The notes under the pieces were generated by a model. That model worked only from the letters and a program-made list of their open reading frames with translations, made no database searches and had not been told where the DNA came from. This document shows positions 7,788 to 16,350 of a stretch of DNA of 64,000 bases, piece after piece. The stretch is from assembly GCF_013359945.1 (NCBI RefSeq), contig NZ_JABWCS010000209.1, positions 62,001-126,000 on the forward strand, written 5' to 3'. Within the stretch, counting starts at the first letter, position 1. Each line of letters starts with the position of its first letter. The stretch is from Paenibacillus agri (GTDB taxonomy: Bacteria; Bacillota; Bacilli; Paenibacillales; Paenibacillaceae). The position numbers and the translations under genes were made by a program.

Positions 7788-8788
7788 GCGAACGTCCCTC
7801 CTTCCACACCTACAGATACCTCACCATCAGCCAGCCAACACATCGAGCGATGTCCCGCCGACAGTTCGAATACCGGAGGCCGCTCCGCACAGCGGGCAAA
7901 TGCATGAGGGCAACGGTCCATGAATGGGCAACCAGGCGGGGGATCCAGCAGATCCGGCGGTGAGCCTTCGATCGGCACCAGGCGTTCTTTCGACTTGCCC
8001 CCATTCTTCGGAATAGAGCGCAGCAAACCTTTAGTGTAAGGATGCTGCGGACGGTAAAAGATATCCTCTACCGTTCCCTCTTCCATGATCAATCCACCAT
8101 ACATGACAATGACCCGGGTACAGACTTGGGCCACTACGCCCAGATCATGGGTTATTAGCGCGACTGCAGTATGTGAATTACCCTTCAGTTCCTTAAATAG
8201 GTCTAGAATCTGCGCCTGGATCGTCGCATCCAGCGCCGTTGTCGGCTCATCCGCAATTAAAAGCTCCGGCTGGCAGGAAAGCGCCATGGCGATCATCACC
8301 CGCTGCCGCATCCCGCCGCTGAATTCATGCGGATATTGCTGCAAGCGCTGCTCGGGTTGGCTAATCCCAACCTGACGCAGCATATTAGCCGCTTCCGTCA
8401 GCGCCGCTTCTTTATTTAATCCGCGGTGTCTGCGGATCACTTCTGTTAATTGTTGACCGATCTTTTTGACCGGATTCAGCGAGGTCATCGGGTCCTGAAA
8501 GACCATCGCGATCTGGTTACCGCGCAGTTTTCTCCACTGCTTCTCCGACAGGTTCAGGAGGTTCTCACCGCGGAAGTTGACGTTCCTTGAGGTGATTTTG
8601 CCGGGTGGTGTGATCAAAGACATAATCGCCTTGGCTGTCACGCTCTTACCACTGCCGGACTCACCGACAATACCCACGGTCTCCCCGGCATCGATATGGA
8701 AGCTAACACCGCGCACAGCTTGATTCTCTCCATCCCGCGTGGAGAACGAAACCTTCAAATCCTCAACAGACAGTAGACGTTCCGTCAT
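7784..8788 (-). CDS. oppD: Oligopeptide ABC transporter ATPase, OppD type
   Basis: ATP-binding subunit, 334 residues. Walker A GESGSGKS is at residues 42-49, then the Q-loop in [13 protein letters not shown], the signature FSGGMRQR (about 156-163), Walker [13 protein letters not shown] (about 176-187) and the switch His in LITHDLG. The C-terminal oligopeptide-transporter extension carries the Cys motif [14 protein letters not shown], which in some members of this family holds an iron-sulphur cluster. The gene follows oppC closely and overlaps oppF, so the five opp genes form one transcription unit. Confidence 0.9.
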   Translation of the reverse strand: MTERLLSVEDLKVSFSTRDGENQAVRGVSFHIDAGETVGIVGESGSGKSVTAKAIMSLITPPGKITSRNVNFRGENLLNLSEKQWRKLRGNQIAMVFQDPMTSLNPVKKIGQQLTEVIRRHRGLNKEAALTEAANMLRQVGISQPEQRLQQYPHEFSGGMRQRVMIAMALSCQPELLIADEPTTALDATIQAQILDLFKELKGNSHTAVALITHDLGVVAQVCTRVIVMYGGLIMEEGTVEDIFYRPQHPYTKGLLRSIPKNGGKSKERLVPIEGSPPDLLDPPPGCPFMDRCPHAFARCAERPPVFELSAGHRSMCWLADGEVSVGVEGGTFA

Positions 8789-8803
8789 GATGTCTCCACA
8801 CTC

Positions 8804-9649
8804 CTATCTCTTGATTAGCTTCGGTTCAAAGCCAACCCGCAGAATATCGCCCAATATATTAAAGCTCAGTACAGTCAAAAGGATCAGTAAGCCCGGGAAC
8901 ACCGCCAAATATGGCGCCTGCGCGATATAACCCTGCGCATTGTTCAGCATGCTGCCCCATGTTGCATTCGGAGGTTGTACCCCAAAGCCCAAAAAGCTCA
9001 GGGAAGACTCCATCATAATCGCCGAAGCGATGTTATTCGTAGCCCCTACAATGATGACCGGGATCAAGCCCGGCATAATATGCTTCAGGATGATGCCGAA
9101 CGCACTTTGACCCGAGGCCTTGGCGTAAAGTACAAATTCCCGTTCCTTCAGGGTCATCGTCTCCGCGCGGATTACCCGGGCGATATGCATCCACATCAGT
9201 AAAGCAATAATGACAATAATATTGCCGACGCTCGGCTTCAAAAATACGCTGAGCAGCAGCAGGATCAGAAACGTCGGTATCGACAATATTACATCCAGCA
9301 TACGCATCAGAAGGTTGTCCAGCCAGCCGCCGAAGTAGCCGCTGATCACTCCTACTGTGACGCCAATGCCGGTCGCAATAATCATGGCAGTGAAGCCAAC
9401 TAACAAGGATACCCGGCCTCCGTACAGCGCTCTGGCGAAATAATCCCGCCCGAAATCATCGGTTCCGAACCAATGCCCTGCACCGGGTGGGGTCAAACGT
9501 TCCATTACATTTAACTCATTCGGATCATGACCGGATAAGAACGCGAAGACCGAGGCAAGCGTGAACAGCAACAGAAGGATAAGGGCAGCGACACCCATAC
9601 CGTTTCCCAGCAGCTCACTTCCGACATTTTTCCATTTACTGCGATTCAT
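8804..9649 (-). CDS. oppC: Oligopeptide ABC transporter permease, OppC type
   Basis: Membrane subunit of 281 residues. It has the N-terminal cytoplasmic start and helix of OppC/DppC proteins, the family sequence HWFGTDDFGRDYFARALYGGRVSLLVG, and the EAA loop AKASGQSAFGIILKHIMPGL. The ATG at 9649 follows AGGTGA and lies 4 bp after the oppB stop. It forms the channel with OppB. A dipeptide or other peptide-like substrate cannot be excluded from sequence. Confidence 0.9.
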   Translation of the reverse strand: MNRSKWKNVGSELLGNGMGVAALILLLLFTLASVFAFLSGHDPNELNVMERLTPPGAGHWFGTDDFGRDYFARALYGGRVSLLVGFTAMIIATGIGVTVGVISGYFGGWLDNLLMRMLDVILSIPTFLILLLLSVFLKPSVGNIIVIIALLMWMHIARVIRAETMTLKEREFVLYAKASGQSAFGIILKHIMPGLIPVIIVGATNNIASAIMMESSLSFLGFGVQPPNATWGSMLNNAQGYIAQAPYLAVFPGLLILLTVLSFNILGDILRVGFEPKLIKR

Positions 9650-9653
9650 GAGG

Positions 9654-10604
9654 TCACCTCGTTAGTTTAATTCGCGGATCCACGAAGCTGTACAGGATAT
9701 CCGCCGCCAGATTGCCTATAATCAGCATCAGAGAAGAGAATAAAGTGATACCCATAATGACAGGGTAATCCATACCTCTTACCGCAGTCATGCCCAGAGA
9801 ACCGATTCCCGGCCAAGAGAATACCGTCTCCGTAACAATCGCTCCGGCTACAAGATCACCCATGGACATCCCGAGCAGCGTAATTACCGGCAGCAGCACA
9901 TGCTTCATAACATGGCGGAACAGCACTGTAGTCTTCGAAGCCCCAAAGGCATATTGAATCTGTACGTACTCTTCTTTTAGCTGACCGATGGTGCTGGAAC
10001 GGATATACCGTACATAACTGGTCAGGAATCCGAAAGCCAGCACCGTACAAGGCAGAACTCCATGCTTGATAACATCTGCTGTAGATTCCACGCCAATGGT
10101 ACGCATCCCCATACTAGGAAGCCAATGAAGCTTGATCGCGAATAAATAAATCATCAGAATAGCCAGCCAGAACAACGGCACGGAAATCCCGATATACGAA
10201 ATAAAGTTAATCAGCTTATCCACCCAGCGGTTGCGGTTCGCTCCGGCCAGAAGGCCGAGGGGAATCGCGAGTAGCACAGCTAGAGCAATGGCGCTGCCCA
10301 TCAAACCGGCGGTAGCCGGGAGGCGCTCCAAAATCTGGTCCAGCACCGGCTGGTGATTGGTCAGTGAATAACCAAAATTACCTTGAAGCAATTCTTTAAG
10401 CCAGATGAAATATTGGATGTAGGCCGGCTTGTCCAGTCCCAAATTATGCCGGACACGCTCGATATCTTCGGCATGCATATTCGGGGTTACGAAGGAAAGC
10501 ACCGGATCGCCCGGCGCCAGCTTGATCATGAAAAAGCATACCACCGATACGAAGAACAACAGCGGTACGGTTTGCAGCAATCTACGGACGATGAGTTGTC
10601 TCAT
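9654..10604 (-). CDS. oppB: Oligopeptide ABC transporter permease, OppB type
   Basis: Membrane subunit of about 316 residues beginning MRQLIVRRLLQTVPLLF, the usual OppB/DppB start. Family motifs include KLAPGDPV, LGLDKPAYIQYFIWL, GNFGYSL and the EAA loop AFGASKTTVLFRHVMKHVLLP, ending VDPRIKLTR. The open frame extends to an ATG at 10625, but that codon has no ribosome binding site and sits just after the oppA attenuator; the ATG at 10604 has GGGAG at a good distance and is preferred. Confidence 0.9.
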   Translation of the reverse strand: MRQLIVRRLLQTVPLLFFVSVVCFFMIKLAPGDPVLSFVTPNMHAEDIERVRHNLGLDKPAYIQYFIWLKELLQGNFGYSLTNHQPVLDQILERLPATAGLMGSAIALAVLLAIPLGLLAGANRNRWVDKLINFISYIGISVPLFWLAILMIYLFAIKLHWLPSMGMRTIGVESTADVIKHGVLPCTVLAFGFLTSYVRYIRSSTIGQLKEEYVQIQYAFGASKTTVLFRHVMKHVLLPVITLLGMSMGDLVAGAIVTETVFSWPGIGSLGMTAVRGMDYPVIMGITLFSSLMLIIGNLAADILYSFVDPRIKLTR

Positions 10605-10631
10605 TCGTATACTCTCCCAGCTCATATCGGC

Positions 10632-10665
10632 AAAAAAATAAGCTGGATTAACCAGCTTATTTTTT
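10632..10665 (-). terminator. Intercistronic terminator-like hairpin after oppA
   Basis: A near-perfect inverted repeat, AATAAGCTGG / CCAGCTTATT, with a 5-nt loop and A/T runs on both sides. It lies right after the oppA stop and before oppB on the minus strand. In an operon this position usually lets only part of transcription through, or protects the 3' end of the binding-protein mRNA, giving more OppA than permease. Confidence 0.85.
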
Positions 10666-10672
10666 CCCGTTC

Positions 10673-12286
10673 TTATTTAAGGTAGATTTTGGACAAATCT
10701 TCAAAAATAACGACAGGCTTCAATACTGCTTCTTCAATGCCACCATATTGCTTAGAGACAGCTACGATGGTCTTGGTATACGCAATAGGGTAAATCGGTG
10801 CATCCTCAGCTACGATCTCCTGTGCTTTTTTGTAGATTTCTCCGCGCTTAGCAGTGTCTGCTTCACCAGCACCTGCTTCAAACAATTTGTCGACTTCCGG
10901 ATTGTTATAATGCGAGTAATTGGAATTCCCGGTAGAGCTGTACAGGATACGGTATGCATCCGGGTCATAGCCCATAATATATCCAGCCAGAGCAAGTTCA
11001 AAGTCTTTAGCGTCTTTATCCGTGAATCGTTTGGAGTATGCGGAAGCATCTACGCTTTGCAATTCCACATCCACACCGATCGCTTTCAGCTTTTGTTGAA
11101 CATACAAGGAAACAGCTTCTTGTACCTTGTTACCGCTCGTTGTGATAAATCTCAGCTTCAGGTTGCTGACACCAGCTTTGTCCAATAGTTCCTTGGCTTT
11201 AGCCGCGTCATTATCATACGAAGTTACGTCATTGGTAAAGAACAAACCATCAGGTGTTACGAATGATTTTGCCGGTTCAGCATAATCACCGGATGTATAG
11301 GCTGTTTGGATCAACTCATCGCGGCTCAGCGCCAGGGATAGAGCTTCACGTACTTCTTTTTTAGCAAGAGCACCTCTGTCACTGTTAGCGTTGAACAGCA
11401 GGTATGCCAGACGTCCTTCGCTGTAAGGCAGAATTTCAAAGTTATTCGTCGCTTGGAATGTCGCTACGTCTTGCGGATCAAGATACTTCACGTTGATCTC
11501 GCCGTTTTGCAGTGCAAGGTTCGCACTGTTAGTGTCTTTAGCAATCCGGTAAGTTACAGAATCCAGATGCGGCTTGCCGCCGAAGTAATTATCGAAGCGT
11601 TCCAAAGTCAGGTATTCACCGGTTTTGTATTCTTTGAATTTGAACGGGCCAGAGCCGACTGGAGTATTATTTTTAGGGCTCTTCTCGATGTCTGCTTCAT
11701 TCTCAAAGATATGCTTTGGAATCGGAGAAATCTGTACCAGTGTGGCTTCAAAAGCTGGTGCGACTTGCGGAAGCTTGAATTCTACAGTCAGATCGTCCAC
11801 CTTAACCGCTTGAATCGGCTTGTCACCGATAATCAGGTTGGATCTCAGAAGGCTGTTCTGCTTCTCGTCCAAAATACTGTTAATCGTGAACACTACGTCG
11901 TCAGCTGTAAGCTTCTCTCCGTCATGCCAAGTCAGTCCACTCTTCAGCTTCAATGTATAAGTAAGGTTATCTGCGGATGGTGTCAGGCTGTCCGCCAGAT
12001 AAAAGGTTTTCTTTCCGTTATTCACTTGGAACAATGGTGCATATAGCGCTTGGTCGATGGTCAGGCTGACACGGTCGCCCGCATAGTTCGGATTCAGGAT
12101 GACCGGATCGGCAGCTACTCCAATAATTAGATTACCGCCGTCTTTTGGTGCGCCATTATCAGCAGGCTGCTGCGATTCCGCAGGTGCATTACTTGCAGCA
12201 GGTGCTGCGTTATTTCCGCCGGAGCAAGCACTCACCAGGAGTGTCAATAATATCACGCCGATAAAACCAGTTAGTCGTTTACGCAT
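10673..12286 (-). CDS. oppA: Oligopeptide-binding lipoprotein, OppA type (SBP family 5)
   Basis: Extracellular binding protein of about 537 residues. The signal peptide (MRKRLTGFIGVILLTLLVSACSGG) ends in the lipobox VSAC, followed by an Ala/Pro/Ser tether. Family-5 landmarks include GGNLIIGVAADP, YTLKLKSGLTWHDGEKLTADDVVF, NTPVGSGPFKFKEY and VREALSLALSRDELIQ. The ATG at 12286 has GGGGGAAAG ahead of it; the ATG at 12301 has only a weak site. It is the first gene of the opp operon and is followed by the attenuator. Uptake of peptides is the family role; the specific ligand is unknown. Confidence 0.9.
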   Translation of the reverse strand: MRKRLTGFIGVILLTLLVSACSGGNNAAPAASNAPAESQQPADNGAPKDGGNLIIGVAADPVILNPNYAGDRVSLTIDQALYAPLFQVNNGKKTFYLADSLTPSADNLTYTLKLKSGLTWHDGEKLTADDVVFTINSILDEKQNSLLRSNLIIGDKPIQAVKVDDLTVEFKLPQVAPAFEATLVQISPIPKHIFENEADIEKSPKNNTPVGSGPFKFKEYKTGEYLTLERFDNYFGGKPHLDSVTYRIAKDTNSANLALQNGEINVKYLDPQDVATFQATNNFEILPYSEGRLAYLLFNANSDRGALAKKEVREALSLALSRDELIQTAYTSGDYAEPAKSFVTPDGLFFTNDVTSYDNDAAKAKELLDKAGVSNLKLRFITTSGNKVQEAVSLYVQQKLKAIGVDVELQSVDASAYSKRFTDKDAKDFELALAGYIMGYDPDAYRILYSSTGNSNYSHYNNPEVDKLFEAGAGEADTAKRGEIYKKAQEIVAEDAPIYPIAYTKTIVAVSKQYGGIEEAVLKPVVIFEDLSKIYLK

Positions 12287-12301
12287 GTTTCTTTCCCCCA
12301 T

Positions 12302-12627
12302 ATCTCTCTATTGAATCCCAAGATGTTTTTTAATTATACATCGGAATACTAGGGATTACAATGGATGTATTTTCACATAAATGCAACAAAAAGGAAATTA
12401 GTGACTAAGTGTACTAACCTTACCTTTTGTAATGACGTACTGAAGTTATTGTACAGCATTTGCATCAATTTTTAAATACGCTGATCACAACACAACCCTA
12501 TATTGCTCCATTCTTCAGGTTTTAACCAAAGAAAATATGCACCATGAAAAAAATGAGGGTCACCATTCACGTTTTCTAAATATATTAAACCAAACGCACA
12601 ATTGTATTTTGAGAACGGGAGGACCTT
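12302..12627. other. Intergenic region between oppA and the glycosyltransferases
   Basis: A 326-bp divergent intergenic stretch. Apart from the oppA promoter at 12333-12361 and the GGGAGGA ribosome binding site just before 12628, it is A/T-rich with no gene or strong hairpin that I can see. A promoter for the plus-strand pair must lie here, but I could not pick one with confidence. Confidence 0.6.
12333..12361 (-). promoter_or_regulatory. oppA promoter, SigA type
   Basis: On the minus strand, TTGTAA (12361-12356) and TATAAT (12338-12333) are separated by 17 bp, a near-consensus housekeeping promoter about 47 bp upstream of the oppA start. Confidence 0.75.
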
Positions 12628-13743
12628 ATGATCACAATAAGTCTGTGCATGATCGTAAAAAATGAAGAGGATACCTTGGACCGCTGCCTGAGCTCCGTGG
12701 CCGATTTGGTCGATGAGATTATTATTGTCGATACAGGATCGACAGACGCTACAAAAGAGATCATTCGTAAGTATAGTGATCAGGTGTTTGATTTTGAATG
12801 GATTTATGATTTCGCCGCTGCCCGTAACCACGCCTTCTCACAAGCGACGAAGGAATATATCCTTTGGCTGGATGCAGATGATGTCTTCAAGGATGTGGAT
12901 CGTGAGCGCCTGCGCGCCCTCAAGGACACGCTGGACCCGGCGGTCGACTCTGTTACCATGAATTATCACCTGGCCTTTGATGAAGAAGGGAATGTGGTGT
13001 CCAGTCTACGCCGCAACCGGCTGGTCAAGAGAAGCAATGGCTTCCGCTGGATCGGAGCCGTCCATGAATATCTGGAGGTTAGCGGGAACATCATCAACAG
13101 TGATATCGCCGTTACCCACAGCAGCATCCATCATGACAGCGACCGTAACCTGAATATCTATGAAGAACGTCTGGCTGGTGGAGAGCAATTCTCACCTCGG
13201 GACTTATATTACTTCGCCAACGAGCTGCTGGATCACAGCCAGTATGAGCGGGCCATCCGCTTCTATGGGGAATTCCTCGGGACCGGGCTGGGCTGGATTG
13301 AGGACAACATCGCTGCCTGCGGCAAGTTGGCGGATTGCTACCACGGGCTGAAAGATGAGGACCGGGCGCTGGAAGCCGCCCTTCTGTCCTTCCGGTATGA
13401 TCAGCCACGCGCGGAATTTTGCTGCCGGATCGGATACCATTTTCTCAATAAAAATAATATCAATGCGGCCATCTTCTGGTATAAGGCAGCTGTAGCCGAC
13501 CAGCCTTCCGGCGATCAATGGGGACTGCGCAACCTGGCCTGCTCCACTTGGCTACCTCACCTTCAGCTCTGCGTCTGCTATGACAGAATCGGCCAGCATC
13601 AAATGGCTTACGCCCATAACGAGGCGGCCCGGACCTACCGTCCGAGTGACGAACGTATACTGTTAAACAAGGCCTATCTGGAGGCTGTCCTTAATCCGCA
13701 GACACAAGCGGAGTCAGACACCAGCCAGGGGGGTGACGTATGA
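12628..13743 (+). CDS. Family 2 glycosyltransferase with TPR-like C terminus
   Basis: A 371-residue soluble enzyme. Residues 1-95 form a GT-A nucleotide-sugar domain: SLCMIVKNEEDTLDRCL at the start, IIVDTGSTDATKEI, and the metal-binding DxD in LWLDADD. The acceptor half contains GFRWIGAVHEYLEV. The C-terminal half is helical with repeats such as LYYFANELLDHSQYERAIRFY and DRALEAALLSFRY that look like tetratricopeptide repeats. This GT2+TPR architecture is shared with SunS-type peptide glycosyltransferases and with many surface-glycan enzymes. GGGAGGA precedes the ATG. It overlaps the next glycosyltransferase by 4 bp, so the two probably act together. Acceptor unknown. Confidence 0.82.
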   Translation: MITISLCMIVKNEEDTLDRCLSSVADLVDEIIIVDTGSTDATKEIIRKYSDQVFDFEWIYDFAAARNHAFSQATKEYILWLDADDVFKDVDRERLRALKDTLDPAVDSVTMNYHLAFDEEGNVVSSLRRNRLVKRSNGFRWIGAVHEYLEVSGNIINSDIAVTHSSIHHDSDRNLNIYEERLAGGEQFSPRDLYYFANELLDHSQYERAIRFYGEFLGTGLGWIEDNIAACGKLADCYHGLKDEDRALEAALLSFRYDQPRAEFCCRIGYHFLNKNNINAAIFWYKAAVADQPSGDQWGLRNLACSTWLPHLQLCVCYDRIGQHQMAYAHNEAARTYRPSDERILLNKAYLEAVLNPQTQAESDTSQGGDV

Positions 13744-15413
13744 GTGACCAACCGATCCGCGTGCTGCTTGGCAGCCCTATTCATCAGAAGGCGACTGTGT
13801 TGCAGCATTTTCTGGAGTCACTGGGCCGCTTGAAGTTGGAGGGAATTCAACTTGATTTCTTTTTTATCGACGACAATCAGGATGGGCAGTCTTCCGAATT
13901 ACTTAAAGCGTTCAAAGCAAGTACCGAAGCAAATACGGGCAATGTTCTGATTCAACCCTCGGGCTACAACGATACTTATATCCGGAACGATACCACCCAT
14001 TTCTGGAGCACTAACCTGGTCTGGAAGGTGGCTACCTTCAAGAACCTTATGATCCAGCGGGCCCAGACCCTCGAATATGATTATTTATTCTTGCTGGATT
14101 CCGATCTGATCCTCCATCCTGATACGCTGAGTCATCTCATCAACACGGAGAAAGATATTATTTCTGAGGTCTTCTGGACGCAGTGGCAGCCGGACACGAT
14201 GTTCCAGCCCCAGGTCTGGATGCATGATGAATACAATCAGTGGGATCAACTACCAGGTGAGAAGCTATCCGCTGAGGATATCCGCAGCAGGTTCCACGAG
14301 TTCATCAACAGAATGCAGGTTCCCGGAATTTATGAAGTCGGTGGTCTCGGAGCCTGTACACTCATCAGTAAAGCAGCCATCGTGAGAGGCGTTAGCTATA
14401 ATCCTGTCAAAAATATCTCCTTCTGGGGAGAAGACCGTCACTTCTGCATTCGCGCCGCAGCGCTTGGTATTCCTCTGTTCGTTGACACTCACTATCCTGC
14501 GCTGCATCTCTACAGGGATAGTGATCTCAGTAAAATTGATGAATTTGTACAGCGTACGTCGGGTGAGACAGGCATAACGCCGGGTAGTGAACCGGTGTCC
14601 CCGCCTTCACAGGAGGACTCCAATCAGCCTGAAGACTCCGTAGGATCGTTAGAATCAACCCCGCCGGAAGAAGATCCGCTTCTTGAGAAAGAAGCAGCTA
14701 TTCCAGCCTCCGAAAAGCGCCCCAAGCTGACCTTGGCTATGATCGTCAAAAATGAGGCCAACCGCTTTCTGCGACAGGTACTGGAAGAACACCGCAAATA
14801 TATTGATGAAGCCGTGATTATCGATGATGGCAGTACAGATGATACCGCAGATATCTGTCTGGAGGTACTGGCAGGCCTTCCTGTCACCCTTATACGCAAC
14901 ACCGAATCCAGATTCAGCAATGAATATGAACTGCGCACACAGTTATGGCAGGAAGTGATCCAAACCGAGCCGGAATGGATTCTCACCCTCGATGCAGATG
15001 AGGTGTTCGAGAATAGATTCGCCCAACAGGTCGACGAGTTGCTGCGGCAGACAAAGTCTGATCTGCTCTGCTTCCGGCTCTATGATTTCTGGGATGAGAA
15101 TCACTACAGGGATGACCAGTATTGGAGTTCCCACTACAGCTTCAGGCCATTCCTGCTCCGCTACAACAAGGACTTGAACTATACTTGGAAAAATTCGCCG
15201 CAGCACTGTGGACGTTTACCGGAGAACGTGTTCGAAGTGCCCCATCAATTAAGCCTTCTACGTATCAAGCATCTGGGATGGTCTAGACTGGAGTTTCGTC
15301 TGGAGAAATTCGCAAGATATATGCACCTTGACCCCGAAGGTCAATATGGGTGGAAGGAACAGTACATCTCCATCCTTGACGAGCAGCCTCATCTGGTACC
15401 TTGGGTGGAGTGA
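13740..15413 (+). CDS. Two-domain glycosyltransferase
   Basis: A 557-residue protein with two GT-A-like domains joined by a Pro/Glu/Ser-rich linker (about residues 278-325). Domain 1 (about 1-265) has RVLLGSPIHQKATVLQHFL, the DxD motif in LFLLDSDLILHP and NISFWGEDRHFCIRA, like Anp1/GT2-type enzymes. Domain 2 (about 330-557) restarts with LTLAMIVKNEANRFL, AVIIDDGSTDDTADI and a second DxD in LTLDADEVFE. No signal peptide. It overlaps the upstream gene (ATGA) and has GGGGGGTG before its ATG. The pair probably builds a short glycan on a shared acceptor. A terminator follows. Confidence 0.82.
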   Translation: MSDQPIRVLLGSPIHQKATVLQHFLESLGRLKLEGIQLDFFFIDDNQDGQSSELLKAFKASTEANTGNVLIQPSGYNDTYIRNDTTHFWSTNLVWKVATFKNLMIQRAQTLEYDYLFLLDSDLILHPDTLSHLINTEKDIISEVFWTQWQPDTMFQPQVWMHDEYNQWDQLPGEKLSAEDIRSRFHEFINRMQVPGIYEVGGLGACTLISKAAIVRGVSYNPVKNISFWGEDRHFCIRAAALGIPLFVDTHYPALHLYRDSDLSKIDEFVQRTSGETGITPGSEPVSPPSQEDSNQPEDSVGSLESTPPEEDPLLEKEAAIPASEKRPKLTLAMIVKNEANRFLRQVLEEHRKYIDEAVIIDDGSTDDTADICLEVLAGLPVTLIRNTESRFSNEYELRTQLWQEVIQTEPEWILTLDADEVFENRFAQQVDELLRQTKSDLLCFRLYDFWDENHYRDDQYWSSHYSFRPFLLRYNKDLNYTWKNSPQHCGRLPENVFEVPHQLSLLRIKHLGWSRLEFRLEKFARYMHLDPEGQYGWKEQYISILDEQPHLVPWVE

Positions 15414-15469
15414 GCGGGGAAGCTCACTTCGGATGATGGTTACGGCGAGTCCAGACTCTTTGCAAAAAC

Positions 15470-15498
15470 AAAGGCCAGCCGATTTCGGTTGGCCTTTT
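15470..15498 (+). terminator. Intrinsic terminator after glycosyltransferases
   Basis: Stem AAGGCCAGCC / GGTTGGCCTT with the loop GATTTC, followed by TTTT. It lies about 57 bp after the stop of the two-domain glycosyltransferase. Confidence 0.85.
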
Positions 15499-15566
15499 CG
15501 TATGACTTTGCCCCTGTTGCTAGCCTTGACCTGCATATCTTTCACGGTATTCATGATCCAGCATGC

Positions 15567-15803
15567 TCAAGATCGCCTGTCGAAGGCCTCAGTCTCCCTC
15601 TGAATAAACTCCAGAAACTCCAGAATAATCGCAGACACCGCATCCTCCTCCGGCAAATGAATAAATTTGCTGATTCGCAGAATATCCTCTTCATATAAAT
15701 CTATAAGCTGCAGCATGGCCTCGGTGTCTCCTTGCTTGGCAGCACGCAGCAATTCTAGGATTTCACGGTCCGGGATAATTCCCGGATCATCTTTCGTTTC
15801 CAT
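15567..15803 (-). CDS. RsoA-like sigma region-2 protein (co-sigma)
   Basis: A 78-residue acidic protein. Its core LLRAAKQGDTEAMLQLIDLY and EEDAVSAIILEFLEFIQ follow the pattern of sigma-70 region 2.1 (A-K-x-G-D-x-x-A ... E-E-D-A ... QE-F-L), but the protein has no region 4. The start overlaps the end of the region-4 gene by 49 bp and has its own GGGGGTG site. In B. subtilis, SigO and RsoA are separately encoded sigma-4-like and sigma-2-like proteins that act together in that gene order, and RsoA is of about this size. The match is by architecture and order; identity is low enough that a generic small HTH-type regulator remains possible. Confidence 0.6.
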   Translation of the reverse strand: METKDDPGIIPDREILELLRAAKQGDTEAMLQLIDLYEEDILRISKFIHLPEEDAVSAIILEFLEFIQRETEAFDRRS

Positions 15804-16093
15804 TTATTCACCCCCTGTTGACTGATATTCAGCTGCCGGGCAACCTCGGCTTCCGTCAAATCCTGAAAGTAAAGTTTATCTATAATGACTTTTCCCTGCG
15901 GAGGCAATGTGTCGACAAGCTGCCGGACCCACACCTTCTCTTCAGAAGAAACGGCAAAGCCGGCACCGTGAAGGGGATTGTCATAGAAGGAGCATTCCCG
16001 GCTCCTGATTTTTCTGGCCCGATACTGCACTCTCCATCCAATGCGATAGATCTCGCTTTTACAGCGCTCATAGACCGATGTCTGCTTGTCCAC
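15755..16093 (-). CDS. SigO-like sigma region-4 protein
   Basis: A 112-residue basic protein. The C-terminal half (about residues 58-112) is a sigma-70 region-4 helix-turn-helix: LPPQGKVIIDKLYFQDLTEAEVARQLNISQQGVNKWKRKMIREL. The N-terminal half (RIGWRVQYRARKIRSRE) has no region 2. It starts at GTG 16093 behind AGGAGAG. The missing region 2 seems to be supplied by the overlapping downstream gene, as in the SigO/RsoA pair of B. subtilis. It is divergent from a DUF4127 gene, a possible target. Alternatively it could be a phage or conjugative-element-type regulator, though no such element is visible here. Confidence 0.65.
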   Translation of the reverse strand: MDKQTSVYERCKSEIYRIGWRVQYRARKIRSRECSFYDNPLHGAGFAVSSEEKVWVRQLVDTLPPQGKVIIDKLYFQDLTEAEVARQLNISQQGVNKWKRKMIRELSRTVKS

Positions 16094-16158
16094 AATTAAG
16101 ACTCTCCTCTCTAGTGTTGTCTATAGTAGGGAAATTCAAGAGAACTTCCTACAACCAA

Positions 16159-16180
16159 AATAGGAACATTTGTTCTTATT
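16159..16180. promoter_or_regulatory. Inverted repeat between sigma pair and DUF4127 gene
   Basis: Two 10-bp arms, AATAGGAACA and TGTTCTTATT, with a 2-bp centre and one mismatch. It lies 66 bp upstream of the SigO-like start and about 170 bp upstream of the divergent gene. It could be an operator; no regulator can be assigned. Confidence 0.4.
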
Positions 16181-16350
16181 TATAGTACCATTATTTAACT
16201 GGATTGTGAAATGAGCTGTCAATTCTCTATTTCAAATGGCGTTGGCTAAGTGCTTTTCCGCAAAAAATAGATTTCCGGTTGTTATTCTCTACACGAGATC
16301 ACCTATATAAGTGAAGGCTATGACAGCCTATCCAACCAAAGGGAGCTAAT

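Noticed and set aside
11453..12046. Long plus-strand frame opposite oppA
   Set aside because: Antisense shadow of the binding-protein gene; no start signal or recognisable domain.
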